A DNA stretch of 64,000 bases. It comes from a bacterium 1xD42-87. GTDB lineage: Bacteria > Bacillota > Clostridia > Lachnospirales > Lachnospiraceae. The notes beneath the pieces are model-generated. The model had not been told where the DNA came from. It saw nothing but the letters and a program-made list of their open reading frames with translations, and made no database searches. Numbering within the stretch: position 1 is the stretch's first letter; each line of letters begins with the position of its first letter. A program made the translations under genes and the position numbers. This document shows, piece by piece, positions 1 through 8,476 of the stretch. The DNA is taken from the NCBI GenBank assembly GCA_003611805.1, contig RAYM01000028.1:37020-101019 (forward strand). Direction: 5' to 3'.

Positions 1-1304
1 GCTAAGAGCCTGCGCTTCCCGACACCGTCAAACTTGGTCGTATTCATAAAAACGACCCGGCGGATCGGCAGGTTGATTCCCATACCGATGGCATCCGTCG
101 CCACCACCACCTGATTGACCCCTTCGGTAAACAGCCGCACCTGCTCCTGCCTTGTCTGTGGCGGAAGGTTTCCGTAGATCACGCTGGCGCGGATGCCCCG
201 CCCTTCCAGTGACGCCGCGATTGCCAGCACATTTTTTTTGGAAAAGGCAATCAGCGCGTCGCCCGGCTCCACATCCTTCGACATGTCAAAACGTTCGGGA
301 ATGAACGTGAGCTTCGTGTTCCGCTCGTGGCGGACTATTTCGTACTCGTCGCCGCATCGTACAAGCATCCCGGTCAACAGTTTTTCCGCCGTGCCGGAAC
401 AGCACACATGCACCTCCTCCGCGCGGATGCCCAGAATCGCCCTTGTCCAGTAGCTGCCCCTGTTTTCATCCGCCATCATCTGCGCTTCATCTATGACGGC
501 AATGTCATACGTTTCCCTGATATCCAGAATCTCCACCGTGGAAGCCTGCACGAAACTGCCATGCGTGCGTATAGCCTCCTCCCCGGTAATCATGTCGCAG
601 GGGATTCCGTCCGTCATCATGCGGTCGTAAACTTCCAGCGCCAGCAGACGCAAAGGTCCCAGATAAATACCGTGGTAAGCCTGTTTGAGCCGCTGCAGCG
701 CCTCGTAAGTCTTGCCGCTGTTGGTGGGACCGATGTGCAGGATAAAGCGGCGCTTCATGGCACGCGCTTCCGGGTACTGTTTCTCCGGCTCCGCCTCCAT
801 CAGCTCCTCAATCCGCTGCCCCACCAGATATTGCATGTATTCGTCTTTATAAATTTCATAAAGGGACTTGGCGCGGAGAAGCTGTGCCGTTTTCTCCATC
901 CCGGCGATATCCTCGGGAACCGCACCACCCGCCATTCTTTTTAGGAAATTGATGTCCAGTCTTGCCAGAAGCCGCACCACCCGGCGGTATTTTTTCATCC
1001 ATCTGGTATCCTTAAGCACCACCGTATAGCCTACCTGCGCCACCTTCCTGTGCAGGTCCTTCATATCCGCCAGCACCTGATGGTTCTCCTGCTTTCTCTT
1101 GCGCAGGATACGCCGCTCCAGCTGCCCTAACTGCTTCTCCGTGCTTCTGGTAAATCTGCGGTTCTCCTCCGGGGCAAATGAAAAAAAAGCCTTCTCGTAG
1201 ACTGTCCATATCTTTTTCGGAATACCGTCCGGCTCTCCCGTCTGCTGCCCCTTCTTTTCCGCCGTTTTCTCTTCCTGTACCTTACTCTTACGTTCTGTTT
1301 CCAT
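1..1304 (-). CDS. SUV3-like DExH RNA helicase, 3' end cut off by window edge
   Basis: Only the N-terminal ~434 residues are inside the window; the gene continues past base 1. After a charged, probably helical N-terminal region (residues 1-185) come a Walker A motif GPTNSGKT (residues 192-199), the Walker B box IDEAQM (about 271-276), an IYGNLPPQTR stretch and the motif VI-like ATDAIGMGINLP (about 405-415). GPTNSGKT, the YGxLPPxTR segment and ATDAIGMGxNLP are the signature of the SUV3/SUPV3L1 family, known for ATP-dependent unwinding of RNA and RNA/DNA duplexes and for feeding RNA to degradative exonucleases in mitochondria. An RNA-turnover role here is inference. The ATG at 1304 has an AGAGGAAAC ribosome site 5-6 bases upstream. 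The neighbouring plus-strand operon is divergent, so the gene is probably transcribed on its own. Confidence 0.85.
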   Translation of the reverse strand, partial: METERKSKVQEEKTAEKKGQQTGEPDGIPKKIWTVYEKAFFSFAPEENRRFTRSTEKQLGQLERRILRKRKQENHQVLADMKDLHRKVAQVGYTVVLKDTRWMKKYRRVVRLLARLDINFLKRMAGGAVPEDIAGMEKTAQLLRAKSLYEIYKDEYMQYLVGQRIEELMEAEPEKQYPEARAMKRRFILHIGPTNSGKTYEALQRLKQAYHGIYLGPLRLLALEVYDRMMTDGIPCDMITGEEAIRTHGSFVQASTVEILDIRETYDIAVIDEAQMMADENRGSYWTRAILGIRAEEVHVCCSGTAEKLLTGMLVRCGDEYEIVRHERNTKLTFIPERFDMSKDVEPGDALIAFSKKNVLAIAASLEGRGIRASVIYGNLPPQTRQEQVRLFTEGVNQVVVATDAIGMGINLPIRRVVFMNTTKFDGVGKRRLL

Positions 1305-1345
1305 GTTTCCTCTGTACCTGTTGATATATAGTTTACACATTGACG

Positions 1346-1448
1346 GAGAATGGCGCATTTCAAGCATTCTCCTATGTAGATATAGTAATTCCAAGTCAGC
1401 TTTGCTGACTTTGCGATGCCGCCTCTGCTGATGAGCTTTAGAATTACT
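1346..1448. repeat. Nested palindromic intergenic element (family A, copy 1)
   Basis: Three nested inverted repeats lie between the divergent helicase and signalling operons. GAGAATG/CATTCTC sits at 1346-1352 and 1365-1371. AAGTCAGC/GCTGACTT (3-base loop) sits at 1393-1411. An outer AGTAATTC/GAATTACT pair sits at 1384-1391 and 1441-1448. The core TTCCAAGTCAGC with its partner recurs at 34354-34434 with the same outer/inner layout, and a related core lies at 54363-54375. It looks like a small dispersed element able to fold in RNA or DNA. Confidence 0.6.
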
Positions 1449-1579
1449 TCTCACATTATGATACCACAGATTCCCATCGTTAGGCAAACCCTTCCACCTG
1501 TTAATATCTTCCCCTTTTCTCAACCCTTATATGTCCTCACGGTCGAACTGATACTCCCCTTTTTCGCCTTTTCGGTTTC

Positions 1580-1608
1580 TTGATTTTATACCGCGATTGT
1601 TTTACAAT
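1580..1608 (+). promoter_or_regulatory. Sigma-A-type promoter of the phosphorelay operon
   Basis: The -35 element TTGATT (1580-1585) and -10 element TACAAT (1603-1608) are separated by 17 bases. The start codon of the HD-GYP gene is 54 bases downstream of the -10, leaving a short leader. No attenuator or riboswitch fold is evident between them. Confidence 0.6.
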
Positions 1609-1661
1609 ATAAGAATAAGAAGAAATTTTTGCTCAATTTTCAAAAAAGGGGAGTATTCCGA

Positions 1662-2741
1662 ATGAAAAATGTGATTCTCGTGGTGGATGACGACAAAACC
1701 AACCTGTCTCTGGCACAGCGGATTCTCGGACCGCAGTACCGCATAGCCGCGTCCAATTCCGGAACAGCGGCTCTCAAGTATCTGGAAACCCACCGCCCCG
1801 ACCTGATCCTTCTGGATATTAACATGCCGGAAATGGACGGTTTCGAGGTGATGGAAAGGATTCACTCCAACGTACATACCGAGTCGATTCCCGTTATTTT
1901 TCTGACGGCGGACGCTCTTGCGGAAACGGAAATCAAATGTTTTCAGATGGGCGCCATGGACTTTGTGACGAAACCTTTTGTGCCGGATATCCTCCTGAGC
2001 CGTGTCAGCAAGACAATTGAGCTTGACCAGTACCGCCACAATCTGGAAAATATGGTAAACGACCAGGCGCAGAAAATCATGGAGGGTTCCATGCGCCTCG
2101 GACGGATTCAGGAGTCTGTCATTATCGGTATGGCAAATCTGATCGAAAGCCGGGACGGCAGCACCGGGAAGCACGTGAAAAATACGCAGACCTATGTCGG
2201 AATGATCGCCACCGAACTGCTTTCGAGAGGGCTTTTTACCGAGGAGCTCACCCCCGAATATATCGAAGATCTCTGCAAGGCGGCGCCCCTGCACGACGTT
2301 GGCAAGATCAAAATCCCGGACGCCATCCTGCAAAAGCCCGGCAGGCTGACCCCGGAAGAGTTTGAGACCATGAAGCAGCACACCACCCACAGCCGCCAGA
2401 TTATCCACACCATTATCGGCGACATTGAGGATGAGCACTATGTAGGGCTGGTGGAGGACATTGCCCTCTACCATCACGAGAGGTGGGACGGCACAGGATA
2501 TCCGACAGGGCTTACCGAAACCAACATCCCTCTCTCGGCTCGGATTATGGCAGTTGCGGACGTGTTCGACGCGCTCTACGAGGAGCGGTGCTACAAACCG
2601 CCCGTCAGACCCATTGAGCGGATTATCCAGATCATGTCCGAGGGACGCGGCACTCAGTTTGACCCTGTGATTCTGGACGTATTTATAGATATGCTGCCGC
2701 AGTTGAAGGAACTGCTTCATATCACGGACAGTGCCACATGA
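1662..2741 (+). CDS. Response regulator with HD-GYP domain (c-di-GMP phosphodiesterase)
   Basis: This 359-residue protein joins an N-terminal receiver domain to an HD-GYP domain. In the receiver the acidic pocket is D9-D11, the phosphoacceptor is D52 in LLDINMPEMDG, and the conserved lysine is in TKPF. In the second domain the metal-binding HD pair is H211-D212 in HDVGKIKIP, and the GYP motif reads GTGYP (residues 277-281). HD-GYP proteins hydrolyse cyclic di-GMP, so phosphorylation probably tunes c-di-GMP breakdown in the cytoplasm. The ATG at 1662 is preferred over the in-frame ATG at 1629 because AAGGGGAG lies 8-10 bases before it. It is first in an operon with two hybrid kinases; the next gene starts 68 bases downstream. 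Its kinase partner is probably one of these, by inference. Confidence 0.92.
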   Translation: MKNVILVVDDDKTNLSLAQRILGPQYRIAASNSGTAALKYLETHRPDLILLDINMPEMDGFEVMERIHSNVHTESIPVIFLTADALAETEIKCFQMGAMDFVTKPFVPDILLSRVSKTIELDQYRHNLENMVNDQAQKIMEGSMRLGRIQESVIIGMANLIESRDGSTGKHVKNTQTYVGMIATELLSRGLFTEELTPEYIEDLCKAAPLHDVGKIKIPDAILQKPGRLTPEEFETMKQHTTHSRQIIHTIIGDIEDEHYVGLVEDIALYHHERWDGTGYPTGLTETNIPLSARIMAVADVFDALYEERCYKPPVRPIERIIQIMSEGRGTQFDPVILDVFIDMLPQLKELLHITDSAT

Positions 2742-2809
2742 CGAGCGTGTCGCCCATATGACAGCAACATCATATGTTAACATTTCATCACATGATTTTT
2801 TGAGGAGCG

Positions 2810-5707
2810 TTGACCGAGTTGGATAATACACAGTTAAAAACGGAACGAACCGAGAGAAGGCTGGAGCGTATCGTGCTCATTGTCCTGAGTCTCTACACGG
2901 CGGCGTCATTTGCCACCGGGCTGCTCTCCGGCTGGAGCATCTACATCAGGGAACTGCTTTTTGTTCCAACGGTTTCCGGCTGGTTTATCTATTTCCGGGA
3001 ATACTGGGATCACCCCCGCCGGGCAGTTTTCATCTGTATCTCGTGCTGGACGGAGTTCATCCTCTACGCCCTGTTTACGGACAGTTTCTCTGCCATGCTT
3101 GTCACCATGGCGGGCGTTATCGTCCTGCTCAGCATCTTCAATACCCAGCAGATTCTCTATCCCGGACTTGTCGTCCCCTTTTTCCTCTTTTTGTACCACG
3201 GCTTTATCGCGAGGACCATCGCCATTACCGGTCCACGCAGCGCACTCAGACTGGGCATCCAGTTTCTCTCAGTCTACATGGTTACCGTGGTCATCTGGAT
3301 TATCCAGAAAAACAGGCAGGCGGCAAGCGAACTTCTGATCGAAAATATCCGGGAACTGGAAATCGCGAAGCGCAGCAAAGACGACTTTCTGGTCAATGTA
3401 TCTCACGAAATCCGCACGCCCATCAACGCGGTCTGCGGCATGAGCGAAGCTATTTTACAGGAGGATCTGCCCGCAGATGTGCGCCGGGATGTGATTGATA
3501 TCCAGACCGCCGGAAGAAACCTCCTCGCCACAGTCAGCAATATTCTCGACTTCTCTGAACTGGAGACAGGCAAGCTTACCCTTGCGGAGGAAAGCTACAA
3601 CATCACCTCCACCATCACAGACATCATCAACATGGCTATGACCATGGAAAACGGCAGGCATCTGGAGCTGATCGTTGACTGCGACGCAGATCTGCCGAGT
3701 AACCTTCTGGGCGACGAACAGAAAATCCGGCGCATTGTTGTGAATCTGCTCGGAAACGCCATCAAATTCACGAAGGAAGGCGGCGTGATTCTGCGCATCG
3801 CAAGCCGGAAAGAGGAATATGGCGTCAATCTGCATGTCAGTGTCCGTGACTCCGGCATCGGCATCGAGCGCACCGATATGGAGAAAATTTTCACAAGCTT
3901 CAGTCAGGTCAACTCCAAAAGAAACCGGGAAGCGGACGGCGTGGGGCTGGGGCTCGCCATCACACAGGCGCTGGTTTCCAGCATGGGCGGCTTTATGACA
4001 TTGGAAAGTGAACCCGGCAGCGGCAGTGAATTCCAGTTCACCATTCCCCAGAAAGTTCTGGACGAGGCGCCCATCGTTTCCATTAGGGACAAGAACAATC
4101 TTTTCGCGGCATGCTACATCAATCTGGATAAATACAATTATACGGTCGTTCGGGAAGGCTATGAAAACTGCATCCAGCACATTGCCAGCCAGTTCGGTTT
4201 TCCATTCCGCATCTGTCGGAACCTTCCCGAGCTGAAACGCCGGATGGAGCGCGAAACTTACACCCACATCTTTATCGGCTGGGAAGAATATGCTGAGGAC
4301 CGCGTCTTCTTCGATAAACTCTGCACGGAAAGAAACGTGATTCTTCTTCTGGACTACGATCAGGAGCTTTCGGTGCCGGGAAATATGCTGCGTATTTATA
4401 AGCCATTCACAGTGCTTTCCATCGCCGCTGTCTTTAACGGTCAAAAAGTCCTCTACGGCGAGGATCAGCGCACTAGTTTACATAACAAATTCATTGCGCC
4501 ACAGGCAAATATTCTTATTGTGGATGACAATGCCATGAATCTGAAAGTGATGGCGAGACTTCTCCTGCCCTATCAGCTCAAAGTCACCCTTGCCATCAGC
4601 GGACAGGAGGCACTGGAAAAGCTGAATACGCCAAATTATGACTGCGTCTTTCTCGACCATATGATGCCGGAGATGGACGGCGTCGAGACACTGCACAAAA
4701 TCCGCCAGAAACCGGGCGCATATTACCAGTCCCTTCCCATCATTGCCTTTACGGCGAACGCCATCGGCGGCGCGCGGGAAATGTTTGTGTCGGAAGGCTT
4801 CAGCGACTTTATCGCCAAGCCCATCGAACTGAGCGTGCTTGAGCGTATCCTGCGCCGCTATATCCCGGCACAGATGCAGATTCCCGTCGAGGAAGGTGAA
4901 ACCGTCCAAACGGAGCGGACATCGGAGAATGCCGCCGTGACTTCGGCGACAGATCCTATTGGACAGCAGACTGCAGGCGAAGCGGCGGCATACGGCCCAG
5001 ACATCCAGAGTGTGACCAGTGACGCCTCCAGAGGGCGGCTCCACCTGAACAGAGCCGGGGTGAATATCGAACAGGCTCTTGCCTACTGCGGGGATGAGGA
5101 GGGTTTCCGCGAAATCATCGCCATCTTCCATGCGGAGGGTGAGAAACGCCGGAATCATCTTTCTCACTACTTTGAAGAACAGGACTGGAAAAACTATGTG
5201 ATCTGTGTCCATGCCCTGAAGGGCAACGCCAAGAGCATCGGTGCGGGCACACTGTCAGAATTGGCGAGAGAGCTGGAAATGGCAGGCAAGGAAAACCGAA
5301 TCGAATACATTCTGGAACACCATGAGGCGATGATGGAAAACCACGACCGTCTTTTGGAGGCGCTGGACAAAAACGCTTTTGTCTATCCGTCTGCGAAATA
5401 TTCTGATGCGGGGATGCCTGAATCATCGGACACTTCTGTCACGACGCCGGATTCTTCCGTGGACGAAACGGGGACCGGTACTCCCGCCGACGCAAAAGAT
5501 AAAGATTCCCTGCAGAATCTGCTTGCGCAGATTGGGGAAAAACTGTCCTCCTTTGAGAACGAGGGTCTTTCAGAGCTTCTGGACCGGCTTGCACAATGCA
5601 GCCATGAAGGCGCCTCCCTCGCCGGGCTTGCAGACAGGCTGCGGGATCTGACACAGGATTTCGATTTTCTCGGCGCCGCCGAGGTTCTGGAAAGGATGGG
5701 AAAGTGA
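2810..5707 (+). CDS. Membrane hybrid histidine kinase with receiver and HPt domains
   Basis: This 965-residue protein starts at a TTG preceded by TGAGGAG; no nearer ATG fits. Several hydrophobic segments (about residues 20-165) form a multi-pass membrane sensor. Then follow HisKA (phosphorylatable H199 in VSHEIRTP) and HATPase (NLLGNAIKF and GVGLGLA). A degenerate receiver at about 420-555 keeps a YKPF lysine but has no clear phosphoacceptor. A true receiver has D616 in FLDHMMPEMDG, and an HPt domain has H801 in VHALKGNAKSIGA. All modules needed for a His-Asp-His phosphorelay are present, so it can pass phosphate to an outside receiver, most simply the HD-GYP regulator encoded just upstream. 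A Ser/Thr/Asp-rich linker follows HPt and a short helical C-terminal region ends the protein. The input signal is unknown. Confidence 0.92.
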   Translation: MTELDNTQLKTERTERRLERIVLIVLSLYTAASFATGLLSGWSIYIRELLFVPTVSGWFIYFREYWDHPRRAVFICISCWTEFILYALFTDSFSAMLVTMAGVIVLLSIFNTQQILYPGLVVPFFLFLYHGFIARTIAITGPRSALRLGIQFLSVYMVTVVIWIIQKNRQAASELLIENIRELEIAKRSKDDFLVNVSHEIRTPINAVCGMSEAILQEDLPADVRRDVIDIQTAGRNLLATVSNILDFSELETGKLTLAEESYNITSTITDIINMAMTMENGRHLELIVDCDADLPSNLLGDEQKIRRIVVNLLGNAIKFTKEGGVILRIASRKEEYGVNLHVSVRDSGIGIERTDMEKIFTSFSQVNSKRNREADGVGLGLAITQALVSSMGGFMTLESEPGSGSEFQFTIPQKVLDEAPIVSIRDKNNLFAACYINLDKYNYTVVREGYENCIQHIASQFGFPFRICRNLPELKRRMERETYTHIFIGWEEYAEDRVFFDKLCTERNVILLLDYDQELSVPGNMLRIYKPFTVLSIAAVFNGQKVLYGEDQRTSLHNKFIAPQANILIVDDNAMNLKVMARLLLPYQLKVTLAISGQEALEKLNTPNYDCVFLDHMMPEMDGVETLHKIRQKPGAYYQSLPIIAFTANAIGGAREMFVSEGFSDFIAKPIELSVLERILRRYIPAQMQIPVEEGETVQTERTSENAAVTSATDPIGQQTAGEAAAYGPDIQSVTSDASRGRLHLNRAGVNIEQALAYCGDEEGFREIIAIFHAEGEKRRNHLSHYFEEQDWKNYVICVHALKGNAKSIGAGTLSELARELEMAGKENRIEYILEHHEAMMENHDRLLEALDKNAFVYPSAKYSDAGMPESSDTSVTTPDSSVDETGTGTPADAKDKDSLQNLLAQIGEKLSSFENEGLSELLDRLAQCSHEGASLAGLADRLRDLTQDFDFLGAAEVLERMGK

Positions 5708-5710
5708 CGT

Positions 5711-8404
5711 ATGAAGAAGAAAATGCAGCGGTTTATAAGAAATCTTTTCCCGGGGCAGCTTGATTTTAAGGAGCGGATCAACCGTATGATCATGCTCCTG
5801 GTGTTCGCCTCCTCCGTGATCGGCATCATCCTTGTCCTTCCGGGCGCTGATCTGAAAGTTTTGTATTCTCTTGTGCCCATATGCGTGCTCTCCAACATTG
5901 CCATCCGAGTGACCCTCTCACAGGGCGACAGCAAAAAAGCTTCCTGGCTTCTTGTCATCGGCACCAATGTGGTCTTCTTTCCCATGCTCTTTATCAACAG
6001 CGGCGGCACAGAGAGCGGCATGCCCGTCTGGTTTGTGCTTGGGCTTGTCTATATTTTCCTTTTGTTTGAGGGTCGGGATTTCTGGATCGCCATGACACTC
6101 TCCCTCGTCTCCTTTCTGGGCACTTATCTGCTGTGCTACTACCGCCCGTATCTGGTGCCGGAATCTACCCGGTTCTACAGCTTTTCGGACTCCTTTTTCG
6201 CGCTTGTCTGCGTCAGCCTGTTTATCGGTATTCTTTTAAAAATACAGAGCCGGACCTACGAGCAGGAAAAGAAGTCCGCGGAAGCGCAGAAAAAAGAAGT
6301 GGAGCAGATCGCCCGCTCGAAGGACACGTTCTTCGCCAACATGAGCCATGAGATCCGCACGCCCATCAATACGATCATCGGCTTAAACGAAATGATCCTC
6401 AGGGAGGACATCTCCGACGAAATTGCGGAGAATGCCATCAACATCCAGAATGCCAGCAAAATGCTTCTCACCACGATAAACGACATCCTCGATCTCTCCA
6501 AGCTGGAATCCGGCAAAATGGATATCGTGCCAACCCAGTACGAGATCAGTTCCATGTTCAGCGATCTGGTCAATCTGATCTGGATCCGCGCGCACCAGAA
6601 AAATCTGGAATTCAAAGTTGACATTGACCCGGAAATTCCATCCATGCTTTACGGGGATGAAATACGGATCAAGCAGGTGGTCACCAATATGTTGACCAAT
6701 GCAGTCAAATACACGTCGTCCGGCTCCGTTACCCTTTCCGCAAAAGGGGAGCGTGTCGCCGCAGACCAGATTCTCCTTCGCATCTCCGTACAGGACACCG
6801 GCATGGGCATCCGCAAGGAAAGCCTGGACGACCTCTTCAGTTCCTTCAAGCGTGTGGACGAGTCGGACAACCGCAACATAGAAGGGACCGGGCTCGGCCT
6901 TAACATATCCAAGCAGCTTATTGAAATGATGGGCGGCAAAATCAGCGTAGACAGCGTCTACCACCAGGGTTCCACCTTCACCGTGGAAGTGAAGCAGCGC
7001 ATTGTCAACGTGCGCCCCATCGGCGTCATCAACTTCGCCACCCAGAAACAGTTAAACCACCGCGCCGCCTACCGCCAGAGCTTTATCGCGCCGGACGCCC
7101 GCATTCTGGTCGTGGACGACAATTCCATGAACCTGATGGTGGTTGTAAAGCTCCTGCGGGATACCAAAGTAAAAGTAGATATGGCGGAGAGCGGCAGGGA
7201 AGCCCTGCAGAAAACGGCAGAGAATACATACCACGTCATTCTCATGGATCATATGATGCCCGAAATGGACGGCGCAGCCACCCTGCGCGCCGTGCGCAGC
7301 CAGACGAAAGGCTTCTGCCAGAAAACGCCTGTGATCGCCCTGACCGCCAACGTCATGTCAGACGCGGAGCAGGTCTATCGGAACATGGGGTTCGACGGCT
7401 ATCTGGCAAAACCCATCAGCGCGCCGCTTCTGGAGGCGGGGCTGCTCAAATATCTGCCGCCCACACTGATCGAATATATGGCGCAGGATGACGACGACGA
7501 GACCGACGATATGGAGGAGTTGAACCAGATAAGCAGCGCGCGCAAACGCAAAATCGCGATCACGGCGGACTGTATCTGCGATCTTCCGAAAGATCTTCTG
7601 GAGCATTTCCACATCCGCCTTATGTACTGCTATGTACACACTAGGGAAGGACGTTTCTGTGATCTCTTCGAGCTTTCCTCCGACAGCCTGCTTACCTACC
7701 TGCAGAAGGACGGAAACCACTCACATTCTTCCACTGCCGACCCGTCCGAGTATGAGTATTTCTTTGCTGAGACATTGAAGGAGGCGGAGCACGTGATCCA
7801 TATCACAGCCACCGCAGACTTAAGCGGCGCGTATCCGAACGCCACGCAGGCGGCAAAAACCTTCGACAACGTCACCGTGATCGACTCCGCCCACATCAGC
7901 AGCGGACACGGACTCATGGTGCTCTGTGCCGCCAGACTTGCCGAGGAGGGGTACGGCGTAGACGAAATCTGTGAGGCGCTCGATGAATACCGCGAACGGG
8001 TTTTCTCCAATTTCCTTGTGCCAAGCACCGCCACCCTCTACCGCAACGGCAAGGTAAGCGGCGCGGTTCACAGGCTTTGCACCGTGCTGAACCTCCATCC
8101 GGTTCTGTCCATGTCCAGAAACAAGCTGAAACTCTGGTGTATCGAGTCCGGCAATATGCACCGGGCGGTCAGACAGTATGTCAAAAAACTGTTTGAACAT
8201 AGCAGACAGATTGACACCAGCGTCCTCTTTGTCACGTATGCAGGCTGCAGCGTAAAACAGATCGATGAAATTGTAGGGATTGTGGAAAAATATATCCACT
8301 TTGACCAGGTGATTCTGCAGAAGGCGTCCGCCACCGTGTCAAGCAACTGCGGCGTGGGGACGTTCGGGCTGATGTTTGTGAGGAGGGAAAAGCAGGGGGC
8401 GTGA
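5711..8404 (+). CDS. Hybrid histidine kinase-receiver fused to a DegV fatty-acid-binding domain
   Basis: This 897-residue protein begins 3 bases after the preceding stop. An N-terminal multi-pass membrane region (about 20-180) is followed by HisKA with H213 (MSHEIRTP), HATPase (NMLTNAVKY and GTGLGLN) and a receiver with D513 (LMDHMMPEMDG). After an acidic linker, residues from about 610 to 897 match the DegV family: TADCICDLP at the start, HSSTADPSEYEYFF, ITATADLSGAY, VIDSAHISSGHGL and a C-terminal NCGVGTFGLMF. DegV/FakB proteins bind a fatty acid in a buried pocket and present it to the FakA kinase; most are free-standing. A DegV module as the last domain of a hybrid kinase is unusual. It may sense acyl chains or couple phosphorelay state to fatty-acid handling, which is inference. 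There is no HPt domain here, unlike the gene upstream. Confidence 0.9.
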   Translation: MKKKMQRFIRNLFPGQLDFKERINRMIMLLVFASSVIGIILVLPGADLKVLYSLVPICVLSNIAIRVTLSQGDSKKASWLLVIGTNVVFFPMLFINSGGTESGMPVWFVLGLVYIFLLFEGRDFWIAMTLSLVSFLGTYLLCYYRPYLVPESTRFYSFSDSFFALVCVSLFIGILLKIQSRTYEQEKKSAEAQKKEVEQIARSKDTFFANMSHEIRTPINTIIGLNEMILREDISDEIAENAINIQNASKMLLTTINDILDLSKLESGKMDIVPTQYEISSMFSDLVNLIWIRAHQKNLEFKVDIDPEIPSMLYGDEIRIKQVVTNMLTNAVKYTSSGSVTLSAKGERVAADQILLRISVQDTGMGIRKESLDDLFSSFKRVDESDNRNIEGTGLGLNISKQLIEMMGGKISVDSVYHQGSTFTVEVKQRIVNVRPIGVINFATQKQLNHRAAYRQSFIAPDARILVVDDNSMNLMVVVKLLRDTKVKVDMAESGREALQKTAENTYHVILMDHMMPEMDGAATLRAVRSQTKGFCQKTPVIALTANVMSDAEQVYRNMGFDGYLAKPISAPLLEAGLLKYLPPTLIEYMAQDDDDETDDMEELNQISSARKRKIAITADCICDLPKDLLEHFHIRLMYCYVHTREGRFCDLFELSSDSLLTYLQKDGNHSHSSTADPSEYEYFFAETLKEAEHVIHITATADLSGAYPNATQAAKTFDNVTVIDSAHISSGHGLMVLCAARLAEEGYGVDEICEALDEYRERVFSNFLVPSTATLYRNGKVSGAVHRLCTVLNLHPVLSMSRNKLKLWCIESGNMHRAVRQYVKKLFEHSRQIDTSVLFVTYAGCSVKQIDEIVGIVEKYIHFDQVILQKASATVSSNCGVGTFGLMFVRREKQGA

Positions 8405-8416
8405 GTGCTCCCTGCT
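8391..8416 (+). terminator. Hairpin at the end of the phosphorelay operon
   Basis: AGCAGGGGGC pairs with GCTCCCTGCT around a 6-base loop, with one G-T wobble. It overlaps the stop codon of the kinase-DegV gene. No U-tract follows, so it may be a weak terminator or only protect the 3' end. Confidence 0.4.
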
Positions 8417-8476
8417 ACCTGGCTGTCTGTGTAATACCGTTCCATTCAACCCTTTCTCAGAACGGGTTATACCGCG

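Noticed and set aside
193..944. Two plus-strand open frames
   Set aside because: They lie antisense to the SUV3-like helicase, which has unmistakable motifs; the plus-strand products have no family features.
1602..2831. 409-codon minus-strand frame opposite the HD-GYP gene
   Set aside because: Its sequence is a His/Arg/Val-rich antisense product; the plus strand encodes intact receiver and HD-GYP motifs.
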